Source: CAVUCH01 sp963739995 | GTDB lineage: Bacteria; Acidobacteriota; Vicinamibacteria; Vicinamibacterales; JAENWD01 | Length of the DNA: 64,000 nucleotides | Assembly (NCBI GenBank): GCA_963739995.1 | Contig: CAVUCH010000001.1 | Span: forward strand, 124,001 to 188,000 | Direction: 5' to 3' | Shown here: piece by piece, positions 9,195 through 18,071 of the stretch | Position numbering within the stretch: position 1 is the first letter of the stretch | How the letters are laid out: the number at the start of each line of letters is the position of its first letter | Position numbers and translations under genes: made by a program | Notes under the pieces: generated by a model | The model's input: only the letters and a program-made list of their open reading frames with translations | What the model was told of the DNA's origin: nothing | Databases searched by the model: none

Positions 9195-9401
9195 ATGTTG
9201 TCCCCGGTGACGCCACGCAAGCCCGCGACGTTCCGCATCGAATCTGAACTGCTCGACGCTATGCAGGGGCTGAGGGAACGCGATGGCGTGCCCGTATCAG
9301 AACAGGTCCGTCGGGGCATTCTGCTGTGGCTGGCGCAGAAGGGCGTCACAGTGAAGACGGAGCGCAAGCGGACCGCTACCCGCACGCAGCGTAAACGATG
9401 A
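9195..9401 (+). CDS. Small ribbon-helix-helix-like protein
   Basis: This 68-residue basic protein (MLSPVTPRKPATFRIESELL) has a short beta strand ATFRIE followed by two helices including SEQVRRGILLWLAQKG, and a Lys/Arg-rich tail. The layout fits the ribbon-helix-helix fold of small DNA-binding regulators and antitoxins. It has a clear paralogue at 36641-36829 sharing the SEQVRR motif and the same tail character. No toxin partner is evident next door. The start is the ATG at 9195, where the homology to the paralogue begins. Confidence 0.6.
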   Translation: MLSPVTPRKPATFRIESELLDAMQGLRERDGVPVSEQVRRGILLWLAQKGVTVKTERKRTATRTQRKR

Positions 9402-9456
9402 GGATCGCCGTGCCGACCTTCGGTTGCGCGTGCGCGCCTCACGCGCCGCGCCATAG

Positions 9457-9756
9457 CTAGTCGACGATTCGGAATATCTCGCGGTACCCAGATTCGACGA
9501 GCGGCGCCATCTTCTGATAATTCGCCTGAAAAGCTGGATCACCGAAGATCCTCGGCGTCATTTCTTCGATAGCGGCAAGACTCGGCACTGTCATTTCCAA
9601 CACGAGCGTGTAGTGACGTCCGGTGACATCCGTGAGAAGACGTGCAGAGCCATCAGGCGCAAGCCGCTTTTGAATCGCGAGACCATCCTTCATGACAGCA
9701 AGAGCCTCGCGAGCCTTACCGAACTTCAGCTGGAATACGTTGCGGATGACGATCAT
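9457..9756 (-). CDS. NIPSNAP/ABM-like dimeric barrel protein
   Basis: This 99-residue protein begins MIVIRNVFQLKFGKAREALA and contains HYTLVLEMTVPSLAAIEEM. The pattern matches small dimeric alpha-beta barrel (NIPSNAP/ABM-type) proteins of soil bacteria. The biochemical role of such proteins is generally unknown. A GAGGC-type ribosome site lies just upstream of the start on the minus strand. It stands alone between accessory genes. Confidence 0.68.
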   Translation of the reverse strand: MIVIRNVFQLKFGKAREALAVMKDGLAIQKRLAPDGSARLLTDVTGRHYTLVLEMTVPSLAAIEEMTPRIFGDPAFQANYQKMAPLVESGYREIFRIVD

Positions 9757-10003
9757 CGGAGCCTCCTCGTTTCCTTGAGCTGCCGAGGTTTACGTTTTAC
9801 GCCTTCGGCCCGAAGATAGCGGCCAGTCTACTGCCACAATCCGTCAGTCAAGCTCGACCACGACCCGGCGCCACGCGCCCGTTCATGCGCCGGCCTCGCG
9901 TGGTCGCATCGCCGGGACATGCTGCCCGGCTGATCCGGTCCTTTTCCTGGGCGCGAGCCGCAAATCGGAACCGCTGGGGCACCGTTCCAAGGGGAGTGTG
10001 GTA

Positions 10004-10309
10004 ATGCCGGAATTGCCGATTGCTTGCACGCTCAGCCCGGAAGCGCTCTCCGCCCGTCGTCAGGGACTGCTGTCGGAGCTACTGCGACGTGCTGACAGTC
10101 ACGTCGAGCTGCCGAATGGGCATTGCCTGTCGTTCGCCCCGACCGACGAGACGCTCTCGATCATTGTCCGGGCAGTGACGGCCGAGCGGCAATGTTGCGA
10201 GTTCCTGCGGTTTCAGATCACGCTGGAACCCGGCGCCGGTCCGCTGACACTGGAGCTCACCGGCCCCGCGGGTACGAGAGAGTTCCTGTCGGCGTTGCTC
10301 GACTCGTGA
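10004..10309 (+). CDS. Conserved hypothetical protein with Cys pair, metal-locus type
   Basis: This 101-residue protein (MPELPIACTLSPEALSARR) contains a vicinal cysteine pair in ERQCCEFLRFQ followed by LTLELTGPAGTREFL. From general knowledge, proteins of this shape occur beside mercury or heavy-metal resistance genes. Here the next sequence is a CDF efflux remnant, which fits. The ATG at 10004 is preceded by GGGGAG with good spacing; a GTG two codons upstream is the alternative. The cysteine pair suggests metal or thiol binding, which is inference. Confidence 0.62.
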   Translation: MPELPIACTLSPEALSARRQGLLSELLRRADSHVELPNGHCLSFAPTDETLSIIVRAVTAERQCCEFLRFQITLEPGAGPLTLELTGPAGTREFLSALLDS

Positions 10310-10338
10310 TCGGCAGGCTCGTCGCCCTTCATCCTGGC

Positions 10339-10622
10339 AGCCTCTCTCGAGCTTGCTCGCTCCTTCGCCAATCGGCCACGGCGCTGATGGAGAGTGCTCC
10401 GGGAACATCAGCGTCGGCGAGGTGCGTTCCGCACTGCTCAACCGGCCACACGTGTCGAATGTCCATGACCTCCACGTCTGGATGATCACGCGCGGTGTCG
10501 TCGCGTTGTCTGCGCATGTCACGTTCCCCGGAGAGCGCAGCCACGATTCCGTGCTACCTGCTGCCCGGACGACGCTGGCGGATCGATTCGGCATCCGTCA
10601 CACTACGATCCAGATCGATCGC
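10339..10622 (+). pseudogene. Remnant of CDF (CzcD-type) cation efflux transporter
   Basis: Only the cytoplasmic C-terminal domain survives. In one frame (about 10339-10411) SLLRQSATALMESAPGTSA matches the linker after the last CDF helix. In a second frame (10407-10622) comes VHDLHVWMITRGVVALSAHV and then FGIRHTTIQID, the hallmark end of CzcD/ZitB proteins. All six membrane helices are missing and there is a frameshift between the two parts. It lies between a Cys-pair protein and an outer-membrane protein, suggesting a dismantled metal-resistance locus. Confidence 0.75.
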
Positions 10623-10731
10623 GAGATGTCTTGTGGGGCGCCGAGCATACGGCCGTGGAATCATGATCTGCAACGCCGATCAGGCGGACCGTCGTTTCTG
10701 CTCCCAGGACGTTCTCGACAGCTCGTTCATC

Positions 10732-12108
10732 ATGCCGCTTCGTGAGTTGGCCGGTGCTCGCGCGGCAGTTCTGGACTTGCGATGGGTCCAGGCGCTGGTC
10801 GTCTTGATCTCGATTCTCTCGTCGCGGGCGACTGGATTTGCGCAAGAGCCGAAACCTTCAACCGATGTGCACGAACACGTTGCGGTAACAGCACCGCTGC
10901 TGACGCCCACGAAAGAGGCGTCCGGGACGGCTTGGCTGCCGCAGGTCACACCGATGTACGGCGTGCACCGTCCATGGCGCGGCTGGGACCTTCGACTGAA
11001 CGGCGTTGCATTCATCCAGGCACTGTACGAGCCACGGGATCGGCACAGGACCGGTGGCTTTGAGACCCGGCAAGTAGGCAGCATCAACTGGGCCATGATC
11101 AGGGCCCGCCGGAATGTCGGCGCCGGACGCTTCGGCATTCACACGATGTTCAGCGCTGAACCGTGGACCGTCTCGAATTGCGGGACTCTGAGCTATCTCG
11201 CGACCGGAGAGGTCTGCCAAGGCGACACGATTCACGATCGACAACAACAACACGACCTGTTCATGGAGCTCGCCATCGACTACGACCGTGGCCTTCGCGG
11301 AGCATGGCGCTGGCAGGTGTATGCAGGACTTGCTGGGGAACCTGCGCTTGGGCCACCCGGATATTTTCACCGCGCGTCAGCAGTCCCAAATCCGCTTGGG
11401 CCCATAACCCATCACTGGCTGGACTCCACACACGTCGCATTCGGAGTCGTCACGGTCGGCGTGCACAGTCAGCGGTGGAAGGCGGAAACGTCCGTGTTCA
11501 ATGGACGCGAACCGGACGAAAGTCGCGTTGATCTCGACCTCGGCGCCTTCGACTCCATCGCCGCGCGGCTGTCGTTCCTGCCAACCGAACGCCTCGTACT
11601 GCAAGTGTCTGCTGCGCGCCTGCGCGAGGCGTGGACCGACTTCCCAATCCCGTCACAGGATCCGGCGACCCGCATCACGGCGTCCGCGGTGTATCACGTG
11701 CCGCTCGGCGAGAACGGAATCTGGGCGACGACCTTGGCATTCGGTACGAATCGCGCACGCGAGCTCGTACCGGGCGACGTGCTGGATGCCACGACCGCTG
11801 CTGCGTTGCTCGAGAGCAGCCTGACATTGTCCGATCGACATACGGTGTTCGGCAGAGGTGAAATCGGAGGAATGCCGGCGCACCATCTGCACGCGCACGA
11901 GTACTCGATGTCAGTCTTCGCGATCGGCAAGGCGCAGCTCGGCTACGTGCGCCACTTGCGCGACATGAAAGGCGTGCAGCCGGGAATCGGCGCGACGGTC
12001 TCGCTCAGTTTTCCGCCTCCAGCACTGGCGTCGCGCTACTACTATGGCCGCACGGCGCCGAGCTTCGGCGTTTTCTTCACCGTGCGAGCTTCGCGGCACG
12101 CGATGTGA
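10732..12108 (+). CDS. Predicted outer-membrane beta-barrel protein
   Basis: This is a 458-residue protein with a Sec signal peptide (hydrophobic VQALVVLISILSSRATGFAQ). The mature part is rich in alternating beta-strand pattern with aromatic girdles, such as HTMFSAEPWTVSNC and WATTLAFGTNRA, and it ends in a strand near PSFGVFFTVRASRHAM. It contains several His/Met-rich spots (MPAHHLHAHEYSM) compatible with metal contact. I start at ATG 10732; the open frame upstream runs through the CDF remnant. No family name can be assigned with certainty. Neighbouring remnants suggest a metal-related role. Confidence 0.6.
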   Translation: MPLRELAGARAAVLDLRWVQALVVLISILSSRATGFAQEPKPSTDVHEHVAVTAPLLTPTKEASGTAWLPQVTPMYGVHRPWRGWDLRLNGVAFIQALYEPRDRHRTGGFETRQVGSINWAMIRARRNVGAGRFGIHTMFSAEPWTVSNCGTLSYLATGEVCQGDTIHDRQQQHDLFMELAIDYDRGLRGAWRWQVYAGLAGEPALGPPGYFHRASAVPNPLGPITHHWLDSTHVAFGVVTVGVHSQRWKAETSVFNGREPDESRVDLDLGAFDSIAARLSFLPTERLVLQVSAARLREAWTDFPIPSQDPATRITASAVYHVPLGENGIWATTLAFGTNRARELVPGDVLDATTAAALLESSLTLSDRHTVFGRGEIGGMPAHHLHAHEYSMSVFAIGKAQLGYVRHLRDMKGVQPGIGATVSLSFPPPALASRYYYGRTAPSFGVFFTVRASRHAM

Positions 12109-12334
12109 CCGGGTTCGTTCAACGCCAGCTTGCGAAGAAGTGGACTCGTCTCCGCGATACGTCTGGGCGCGCTCCCTTCGACGACGCGCAAACGCGGCCG
12201 CTAACGCAGCCGCCTTCGACGAAGAATTTCGGTCGAGGCGCAGGTTGATAATCTCAGGCAGCGCGCCGAATCGCCTGGCCCGGCGCGACGTGCCGCCCGT
12301 AGCTGGTTCGGCCGTGGCGCCCACGGTGCGCACG

Positions 12335-12541
12335 CTATTGGGGTGAGGGTTCGGCACGTCGCTCCTGCAGCGCCGTCACCTTCCCGCAGGCGTCATCGCA
12401 GCAGAGGAGCAGGCGCGTCCGAGTGCCCCAGGGCAGCCGATGGTGGGTTTGGTACGCCGGGCATCCGCACCTCGGGCAGACGATGCGCCCGTGGCGGCGC
12501 TCCGGGATGATCGGAGGCCACGGCAGGGGCCTATGGTGCAT
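12335..12541 (-). CDS. Small zinc-ribbon protein
   Basis: This 68-residue frame starts at the ATG at 12541 (MHHRPLPWPP). It has CPRCGCPAYQ, and 23 residues later CCDDACGKV, a zinc-ribbon arrangement. It resembles in style the other small zinc-ribbon genes at 13017 and 34833 but is not a close copy. The longer upstream open frame is probably not coding. No function is known. Confidence 0.42.
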   Translation of the reverse strand: MHHRPLPWPPIIPERRHGRIVCPRCGCPAYQTHHRLPWGTRTRLLLCCDDACGKVTALQERRAEPSPQ

Positions 12542-13016
12542 TCGCCTGCACCATCCCGGCCTGTAGTACCGGGATCGACGGTTGTTCCCCGTCGGACACC
12601 GCGTCGAGTCGGCCCACGGCGGCCTCAGCCAGGGCGACCCGCTCCCGATCTGTCTGTTGACATCTTTCGTCGCTCCTCTCAGGTTGACGATTGGACGGCG
12701 AGAGTGACACAGGTCTCCTGAAGTCGCTGTTCTCTTCTGCACACCCAAGAACTTCGTCGGTCGCTACGATGGGCGGCGTGCCGAGTCCGACCGAAACGAC
12801 AGAGCGCGGGCGGCGGGGGAGCGCGCGTACGCACGCGTGCGCAGTGTCACGATCTGGTCCGGGGCACGAGATCGTCTGGCCGCCGGCAGAACCGTCCGCG
12901 CATCCCTGCACACCATTTCGCACGAGAGCTTGCGTCCACACCCGGCCCCCGTATTGCTGCGGTACTCGTCGACTGCGCCCAGCAACAAGGGGCAGCCCAG
13001 GGCCCGCGCGCACCAC
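12542..13016. other. Intergenic stretch without recognised gene
   Basis: This 475-base stretch has several overlapping open frames on both strands, typical of GC-rich DNA, but none has recognisable protein character, a good ribosome site or similarity to neighbours. I saw no tRNA, terminator or repeat copy. Confidence 0.4.
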
Positions 13017-13226
13017 ATGGACCGGCGAAAACAGATTCCGCAACGGCATCCGCTCGTCCGCGGATTCAAGTGCCCGACGTGCGCGTGCGAGCGCGTGCGG
13101 CTCGGCACAGTCGTCGATTTCTATTTCTACCTGCTGTGCGACAGCTGCGCCCACGTCTGGGCGCATCCTGAGCGCCGGCGGATTCTCGGGCGACCATCCC
13201 GCCCCCACACCAGCCGCGATTCCTGA
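13017..13226 (+). CDS. Small zinc-ribbon protein, paralogue 1
   Basis: This 69-residue protein (MDRRKQIPQRHPLVRGFKCP) has CPTC then CDSC about 20 residues later, flanking a hydrophobic VVDFYFYLL segment, and the conserved HVWAHPERRR. It is clearly homologous to the 72-residue protein at 34833-35051, which shares the MDRR start, the two Cys pairs and W-HPERR. Conservation between two unlinked copies is the best evidence that both are translated. A single zinc ribbon is predicted; the role is unknown. Confidence 0.62.
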   Translation: MDRRKQIPQRHPLVRGFKCPTCACERVRLGTVVDFYFYLLCDSCAHVWAHPERRRILGRPSRPHTSRDS

Positions 13227-13370
13227 CGGGGCAACCTCCCCTGACAATCCACGCCGGTGCGTCGATTGCCCTTCGCGCCGGCTGACGGACCGGTTCCGAA
13301 ACCGCGCAGCGGGCGTTCGCTCCCCGGAGCACCTGTGCGATGTGGGTGAGGGAAGGGGGAAAAGACGGCA

Positions 13371-13565
13371 ATGAATGATCTGGAGCTGGAAGCCGAGCGT
13401 GTGGCGCTGCTCACAAACGAGCAGGCATTGATGAAGGAGCACACGGCGGTGCACGCAACGCCGGACGACGTGCCGGGTCAACGAATGCACCACGTCCATG
13501 TAAAAATGCACAAGGAGCGCCTCCGAGCCTACTGCCGGGAGCTGCGGCAGCGATGGGAGCGTTAG
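13371..13565 (+). CDS. Small hypothetical helical protein
   Basis: This 64-residue, highly charged, mostly helical protein begins MNDLELEAERVALLTNEQAL and includes the His-rich stretch MHHVHVKMHKERL. The ATG is preceded by GGGGGAAAAGA, a strong ribosome site with suitable spacing. It lies 144 bases downstream of the zinc-ribbon gene in the same direction. I recognise no family. Confidence 0.5.
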   Translation: MNDLELEAERVALLTNEQALMKEHTAVHATPDDVPGQRMHHVHVKMHKERLRAYCRELRQRWER

Positions 13566-13668
13566 TGGCGCTGGAGCGGATGCACTTCGTCCGAATGGAG
13601 ACGGTCGCAGGTCGCAAGGCGCGCGCGAGGCCCCGCCGGTAAACCAGCGGGACCCCGGCCTCCACGCG

Positions 13669-14166
13669 TCACCCTTGCATTGACTGGCCCGCGAACTGCT
13701 TCATGAACTCGTCCTGCCGCTTGCTCATCTCCTCGGGTGTGAGATCTTCCTTGTGCGTCGCGATCGTCCACGTATACCCATGCGGATCCACGAAGCTTCC
13801 GGAGCGATCGCCCCAGAACTGATCCTGCATGTTGCCCATGGCGCCCTGCCACACCTGTCCGCCGGCTGCAATCGCCCGTTTGAACAGCGCGTCGCAGTCG
13901 TCCACATACAGCCAGAGCGACGCCGGCGATCCACCCATCGCCTTCGGGCCTCTCACCCCCATCATCGCGTCGTTCAGCATGATGCGCGAATCGCCGATCC
14001 GCAGTTCAGCGTGCATGATCTTGCCGTCTGGGCCGACGGCGCGGCCCATTTCCTCTGCGCCGAGCGCCCTCTTGTACCACTCGATTGCCTCGGCGGCGTT
14101 ATCGAAGGTGAGCGACGGCGTGACGGTGTGATGCCCTTCGGGGACTGCGCGTGTCGCCTTTGCCAT
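13669..14166 (-). CDS. VOC family (PhnB-like) protein
   Basis: This 165-residue protein of the vicinal oxygen chelate/glyoxalase superfamily, PhnB subgroup, contains PSLTFDNAAEAIEWYKRALG, then HAELRIGDSRIMLND, and ends FVDPHGYTWTIATHKEDL. It is followed by a short charged tail rich in Glu/Lys/Met. The fold binds a metal and a small substrate, but the specificity of PhnB-like members is unknown. An AGGAGGTC ribosome site precedes the start on the minus strand. Confidence 0.85.
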   Translation of the reverse strand: MAKATRAVPEGHHTVTPSLTFDNAAEAIEWYKRALGAEEMGRAVGPDGKIMHAELRIGDSRIMLNDAMMGVRGPKAMGGSPASLWLYVDDCDALFKRAIAAGGQVWQGAMGNMQDQFWGDRSGSFVDPHGYTWTIATHKEDLTPEEMSKRQDEFMKQFAGQSMQG

Positions 14167-14317
14167 TTCGACCTCCTGTGCGATGACGACGAACTGAGAA
14201 TTCTCCTGCCAGGTCTCTCACGGACGCAAGCTGATCGGACCGCGGATCTGTCGAGGTGCAGCGGAACCTGCCGGCGCACCCGCGCGGGTGAAGCCCTCAC
14301 GCACCACGGCTGGCCAG

Positions 14318-14455
14318 GGCTCCGCCAAGCGACGCGTGCCCTCCATCCACGCGGTCCGGGCGACGTGAATCCGACGCGGCGTGAAGCACCGCATCGACGC
14401 CGGCCATGGCTGCGGGAATTCCGGCGCCGCAGACCAGGTCTCCGCGAACGCGCTC
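14318..14455 (-). pseudogene. Remnant of NAD(P)-binding SDR protein
   Basis: On the minus strand one frame reads RGDLVCGAGIPAAMAGVDAV followed by LHAASDS, the typical strand-helix-strand of atypical NmrA-like SDR proteins. A neighbouring frame continues with EGTRRLAE, the next conserved segment. The N-terminal dinucleotide-binding loop and the rest of the protein are absent, and the two parts need a frameshift. It is a short dead fragment. Confidence 0.45.
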
Positions 14456-14603
14456 GTATGGTGGTGGTGCAGTTGGCTGCCAGCACCTCTTCGGAGGCCC
14501 GACATCCTGATGTGGTCTCTGGGGAATTCTACCGATCACCGTGCGGGACGTGAAGACGCCGGCGGCGGAGCGGCACAGTCGAGCGGCGGGGTGACAGCGG
14601 CCC

Positions 14604-15086
14604 TCAGCACCTGCCGCGGGTCATGGGGAAGTCGACGCCGCGCACCTTCCCCTCGCGCGTGCCCTCGATGCGGGCGTGCAGGGAGCCATCGGGATTGAGG
14701 CGATAGATAATCCGCTGCGGGAAGTCGTGCTCGGGATTCTCGAACCGCACTTCGCCTGCGGTGGCCGAGACGAGCTTGAATGACGCCTCGGCCTGGCCCG
14801 ATGGTCTGGCGACGTAGGCCACGTCCGAGCCCGTGGCCCGAATGAGGAGCACCTCCGAGTCGACGGTCTTCCCGCCGACGACGGTTCGGCTCATCCCCAT
14901 CATGGTGCCGCCGAGCGGCTTCATCCATTGTTCGTCAACCTGACGCCCGCCATCGGCGCTCGTCCAGCATCCCGCCAGCCACGCGATCCTCTCGAGTTCG
15001 TCGCCGGGGCCCTGCGCTGCCGGCAGTGCCAGCGTGGCGAGGATGAGCACCCCTGCTCCCACTGTTGTGATCATTCGGCCGTCCAT
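14604..15086 (-). CDS. Exported DUF6265-like protein
   Basis: This is a 160-residue protein with a signal peptide (MITTVGAGVLILATLALPAA). The mature part starts with a Trp/Cys-rich motif, IAWLAGCWTSADGGRQVDEQW, and continues FENPEHDFPQRIIYR. This pattern is typical of DUF6265-type lipocalin-like exported proteins. ATG 15086 or ATG 15074 could be the start; both leave the signal intact. The function of the family is unknown. Confidence 0.72.
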   Translation of the reverse strand: MDGRMITTVGAGVLILATLALPAAQGPGDELERIAWLAGCWTSADGGRQVDEQWMKPLGGTMMGMSRTVVGGKTVDSEVLLIRATGSDVAYVARPSGQAEASFKLVSATAGEVRFENPEHDFPQRIIYRLNPDGSLHARIEGTREGKVRGVDFPMTRGRC

Positions 15087-15131
15087 GCGCTCACCTCGGC
15101 GCCATCATACGCGCGTCGTGAGCCCGGCCCG

Positions 15132-18071
15132 CTAGAATCGCAAGCCAATCGCCACGCGGAAGGTCCGACCACCGGTGGAGCCATTGAATGGGACAGGGAA
15201 GTGACCGGCTGACGTCGCTTTCCCGAACAGGGGACCCGGGAGGTAGCCGGTGGCCAGGCCCCGGGTGTCCTGTGCGCTGTTGGGATCCGGTCTCACCGAG
15301 GTGTTCCAGCCAATCTGGTTCTGGTTGTTGAAGACGTTGTAGACGTCCAGCTTCACCCACGGTCTGACCGTCCGGAGCAGCGGAACGGTGTAGTTGAGCG
15401 ATGTGTCGAACAAGCTGTACCCCTTGAATGTCTGGGAGCCGCGCGACCCGAAGTAGACGGTGCCTGGCGGAGGGGCGTCAGGATAGCCTGCGGAGCCGAG
15501 GATGCCGGCTTGCGTCGGCGTCAACGGCACGGTGGCCGTCAGGCTGTAGACGCGGCCCGAGTCCAGCCGCCACAGTCCGGATAGACCCAGATCACCGATG
15601 CCGCCGAGCCCGAACGTGTAGGTGCTCCACATGCGGAGCCGGTGACGCTGGAAGCTCTGAAGGCGGCCTCCGGGAAAGAATCGGGCGGCATCGAAGGCTT
15701 CCGGATAGTTGCCGAGCTTGGACGTCGCGCCCGGTACGGCGTTCGATTCGCCTTCGTAGTTGCCGTCGTTCTGGAGCTGCACCGTGTAGTGGCCATTCAC
15801 GTTCCAGCCGTGTGCGATCCGGTAATCCGATTGAAACACCATGCCCTGGTACTGGCGGTGGTCGAGGTCCGAGTTGGCGAACACCGTGTTCGTCGTCAGC
15901 CCGGCATCGATGCCTTGCAGCACCACGGGGGTCGTACCGGTCGATAGGGTCTGAAAGTCTTCGATCATGCCGGTCGTCCGGCGAAACACGTAGGTAGCTT
16001 GGGCGGAGCCTCGTGTACCGCCCGTCCCGTACGACGTCGTGAACTCCTGGACGAGCGGCGACTTGAGGTCGCTCGACATGAAGACGCTGGAGGCCGGAGG
16101 AACGGCGACGAAGGCATTCCCGGGAGTGATCGGGTAGTTGGCGAGATCGAATCCAGGGGAGAAATCACGGCCCTGGCCGGCTGGTCCCTGGTACACGATG
16201 AAGAGATCCGGAGCGCTGACCACCGGACTGTTCTTTCCGATCTGCTGCTCGTTGTACCGCCCTGAATACATGCCGTATGTCGCATGGAGCAGGTGCCTGC
16301 CGTCGCCCTGCACATCGTGGACGACTGCCAACCGGGGAACGATCCGGTGGTTGTTCACGCCGACGATGTCCCCGGTCGACTCCGCCTTCACGTGTTCGTA
16401 GCGCGCACCCAGATCCGCCGACCAGCGGCTGTTGATCACCCAGTGGTCCTGGACGTAGAACGAGTTCGTGTCGACGTTCAGCACGGCACCTCGTGTCGCC
16501 GGAATGAAGTCCACGCCGGACACACCGGGCACGAAGGTCGGTACAAGATGGCCCGTGGCGTCGAGCAACGGCCGGCTGCCTTCGTCCAGCGCGAAGTCGG
16601 AGCCGAACACGTAACTGGTCGATGACTGCGAGCCGCCGCCTCCGCGCTGGCTGCGGAACCACTCGTATCCGGTCTTCAGCTCGTGGCTGCCGGCCCTGTT
16701 CCAATAACTCGTGGCGCTGCCAGTCAGCTGCCGGTTGTTGCGCGTTTCCTGGTCGGTGGCGTCGAAGTAGGGCGCGTTGAAGACATACGGTCCCAGCGTC
16801 GCGGCGAAGAATGGCGATTCGACGAGGTTCGTGCTCGTGCCGCCTCCCCCCGTCATCCATCGACGCTCGGAATACTGGGCCTGGAACAGCAGGTGATTGC
16901 CGCGCACCCCGCGATAGTTCGTGAAGAAGGAGGAATTAGGCACCGTCACGACGTCGAGGCTGTACGGATCGATCAGGAAGCTGAGCGCGCCCGATCCGTT
17001 CGTGGTCGTCGTACTGTTGTTCAGGTATCCGCCCTGCACGACATGGTTCGGCACGAGCGCGCCCGTGAGCTTGATCTCGCCTCGCTTGTTCTTGATGGTC
17101 TGCGTGTACGCGGTTAGGGTGACCGGCAGCGTGTTCGAGGCATCCGTGTTTTCGTAGCGGCCGGAACCGAAGAACCAGAGCCGGTCGGGCATGATCGGGC
17201 CGCCCAGCGTCGCTTCGTGGATCTCGCCCAGCTTGTCGAGCCGGCTCGATGTCTCGATGGGCGTCCTCACCGTCCACGCGGGATTCACGAAGTTGAGGCG
17301 ATAGCTCCCGGAGAATATGTTGCTGCCGCTCTTCGTGACCGCGTTGATCACGCCGCCGGTGAACCGGCCGTACTCCGCCGAGATCCCGGACGTCAGGATC
17401 TGGGTCTCCTGGATCGCGTCCTCGACATACAGGTTCTGCGGCTGCGCGCGGAGGTTGTCGTTGACGTCGACGCCGTTGATCATGAAGATGTTGTCGAACG
17501 CGAACGCGCCGTTAATCACGACCTGATTGATGCTGGGCGAGTTCTCGGTCACCGCGGGCGACAGCTGTGCGATGCCCTGGAGCGAACGCGGGGTCGCGAG
17601 CGCGTCGATCTCGGCGTGCGTGAAGTTCGCCCCGACGACCGGCGTCGTGATCGGCGTGGACGCCGCGGCGACGACGCGCGCGGTTTCGGTGAAGCCGCCG
17701 GCCCGCATCGAGGCATCCTGCTCGACAGCAAGGCCGAGAGGGACCGTAACCAGTCGGGTCAACGGAGCGAACCCCGCGAGCTCGAACTTGACTTCGTAGA
17801 CGCCAGCCGGCAAGGCCGAGATCGTGTAGTGGCCCACGCCGTTGCTGACCGCTTCGCGCGTCCCCAGAAGGGCGGGGGACGTCACCGTCACCGAAACCGC
17901 CGGGATGGCGAGATTCTGCTGGTCCGTTACGGTTCCGTGGACGGTTCCCGTCTGCACACCCTGACCAAAACCGGCGCCTGCCAACATCAACCATACGGCT
18001 GGCACGAGAGCCACGCGTCTCATCGCCGACGTGGTTCTCTTCGCGTCAAAGTTGTCGGACATCGTTGCCAT
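15132..18071 (-). CDS. TonB-dependent receptor with carboxypeptidase-regulatory domain
   Basis: This 979-residue outer-membrane protein is of the Oar-like type common in Acidobacteriota. A signal peptide (VALVPAVWLMLAGAGFGQG) precedes an Ig-like carboxypeptidase-regulatory domain (TVHGTVTDQQNLAIPAVSVT). A plug domain follows (about residues 130-240), then a large barrel ending in STGGRTFRVAIGLRF with a terminal Phe. Such receptors import large substrates through TonB energy; the ligand is not predictable. It is followed at some distance by the DUF6265-like gene. An ATG at 18059 is an alternative start. Confidence 0.92.
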   Translation of the reverse strand: MATMSDNFDAKRTTSAMRRVALVPAVWLMLAGAGFGQGVQTGTVHGTVTDQQNLAIPAVSVTVTSPALLGTREAVSNGVGHYTISALPAGVYEVKFELAGFAPLTRLVTVPLGLAVEQDASMRAGGFTETARVVAAASTPITTPVVGANFTHAEIDALATPRSLQGIAQLSPAVTENSPSINQVVINGAFAFDNIFMINGVDVNDNLRAQPQNLYVEDAIQETQILTSGISAEYGRFTGGVINAVTKSGSNIFSGSYRLNFVNPAWTVRTPIETSSRLDKLGEIHEATLGGPIMPDRLWFFGSGRYENTDASNTLPVTLTAYTQTIKNKRGEIKLTGALVPNHVVQGGYLNNSTTTTNGSGALSFLIDPYSLDVVTVPNSSFFTNYRGVRGNHLLFQAQYSERRWMTGGGGTSTNLVESPFFAATLGPYVFNAPYFDATDQETRNNRQLTGSATSYWNRAGSHELKTGYEWFRSQRGGGGSQSSTSYVFGSDFALDEGSRPLLDATGHLVPTFVPGVSGVDFIPATRGAVLNVDTNSFYVQDHWVINSRWSADLGARYEHVKAESTGDIVGVNNHRIVPRLAVVHDVQGDGRHLLHATYGMYSGRYNEQQIGKNSPVVSAPDLFIVYQGPAGQGRDFSPGFDLANYPITPGNAFVAVPPASSVFMSSDLKSPLVQEFTTSYGTGGTRGSAQATYVFRRTTGMIEDFQTLSTGTTPVVLQGIDAGLTTNTVFANSDLDHRQYQGMVFQSDYRIAHGWNVNGHYTVQLQNDGNYEGESNAVPGATSKLGNYPEAFDAARFFPGGRLQSFQRHRLRMWSTYTFGLGGIGDLGLSGLWRLDSGRVYSLTATVPLTPTQAGILGSAGYPDAPPPGTVYFGSRGSQTFKGYSLFDTSLNYTVPLLRTVRPWVKLDVYNVFNNQNQIGWNTSVRPDPNSAQDTRGLATGYLPGPLFGKATSAGHFPVPFNGSTGGRTFRVAIGLRF

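Noticed and set aside
12837..13016. N-terminal extension of the zinc-ribbon frame.
   Set aside because: The paralogue at 34833 starts at the same MDRR residues, so the extension is not part of the protein.
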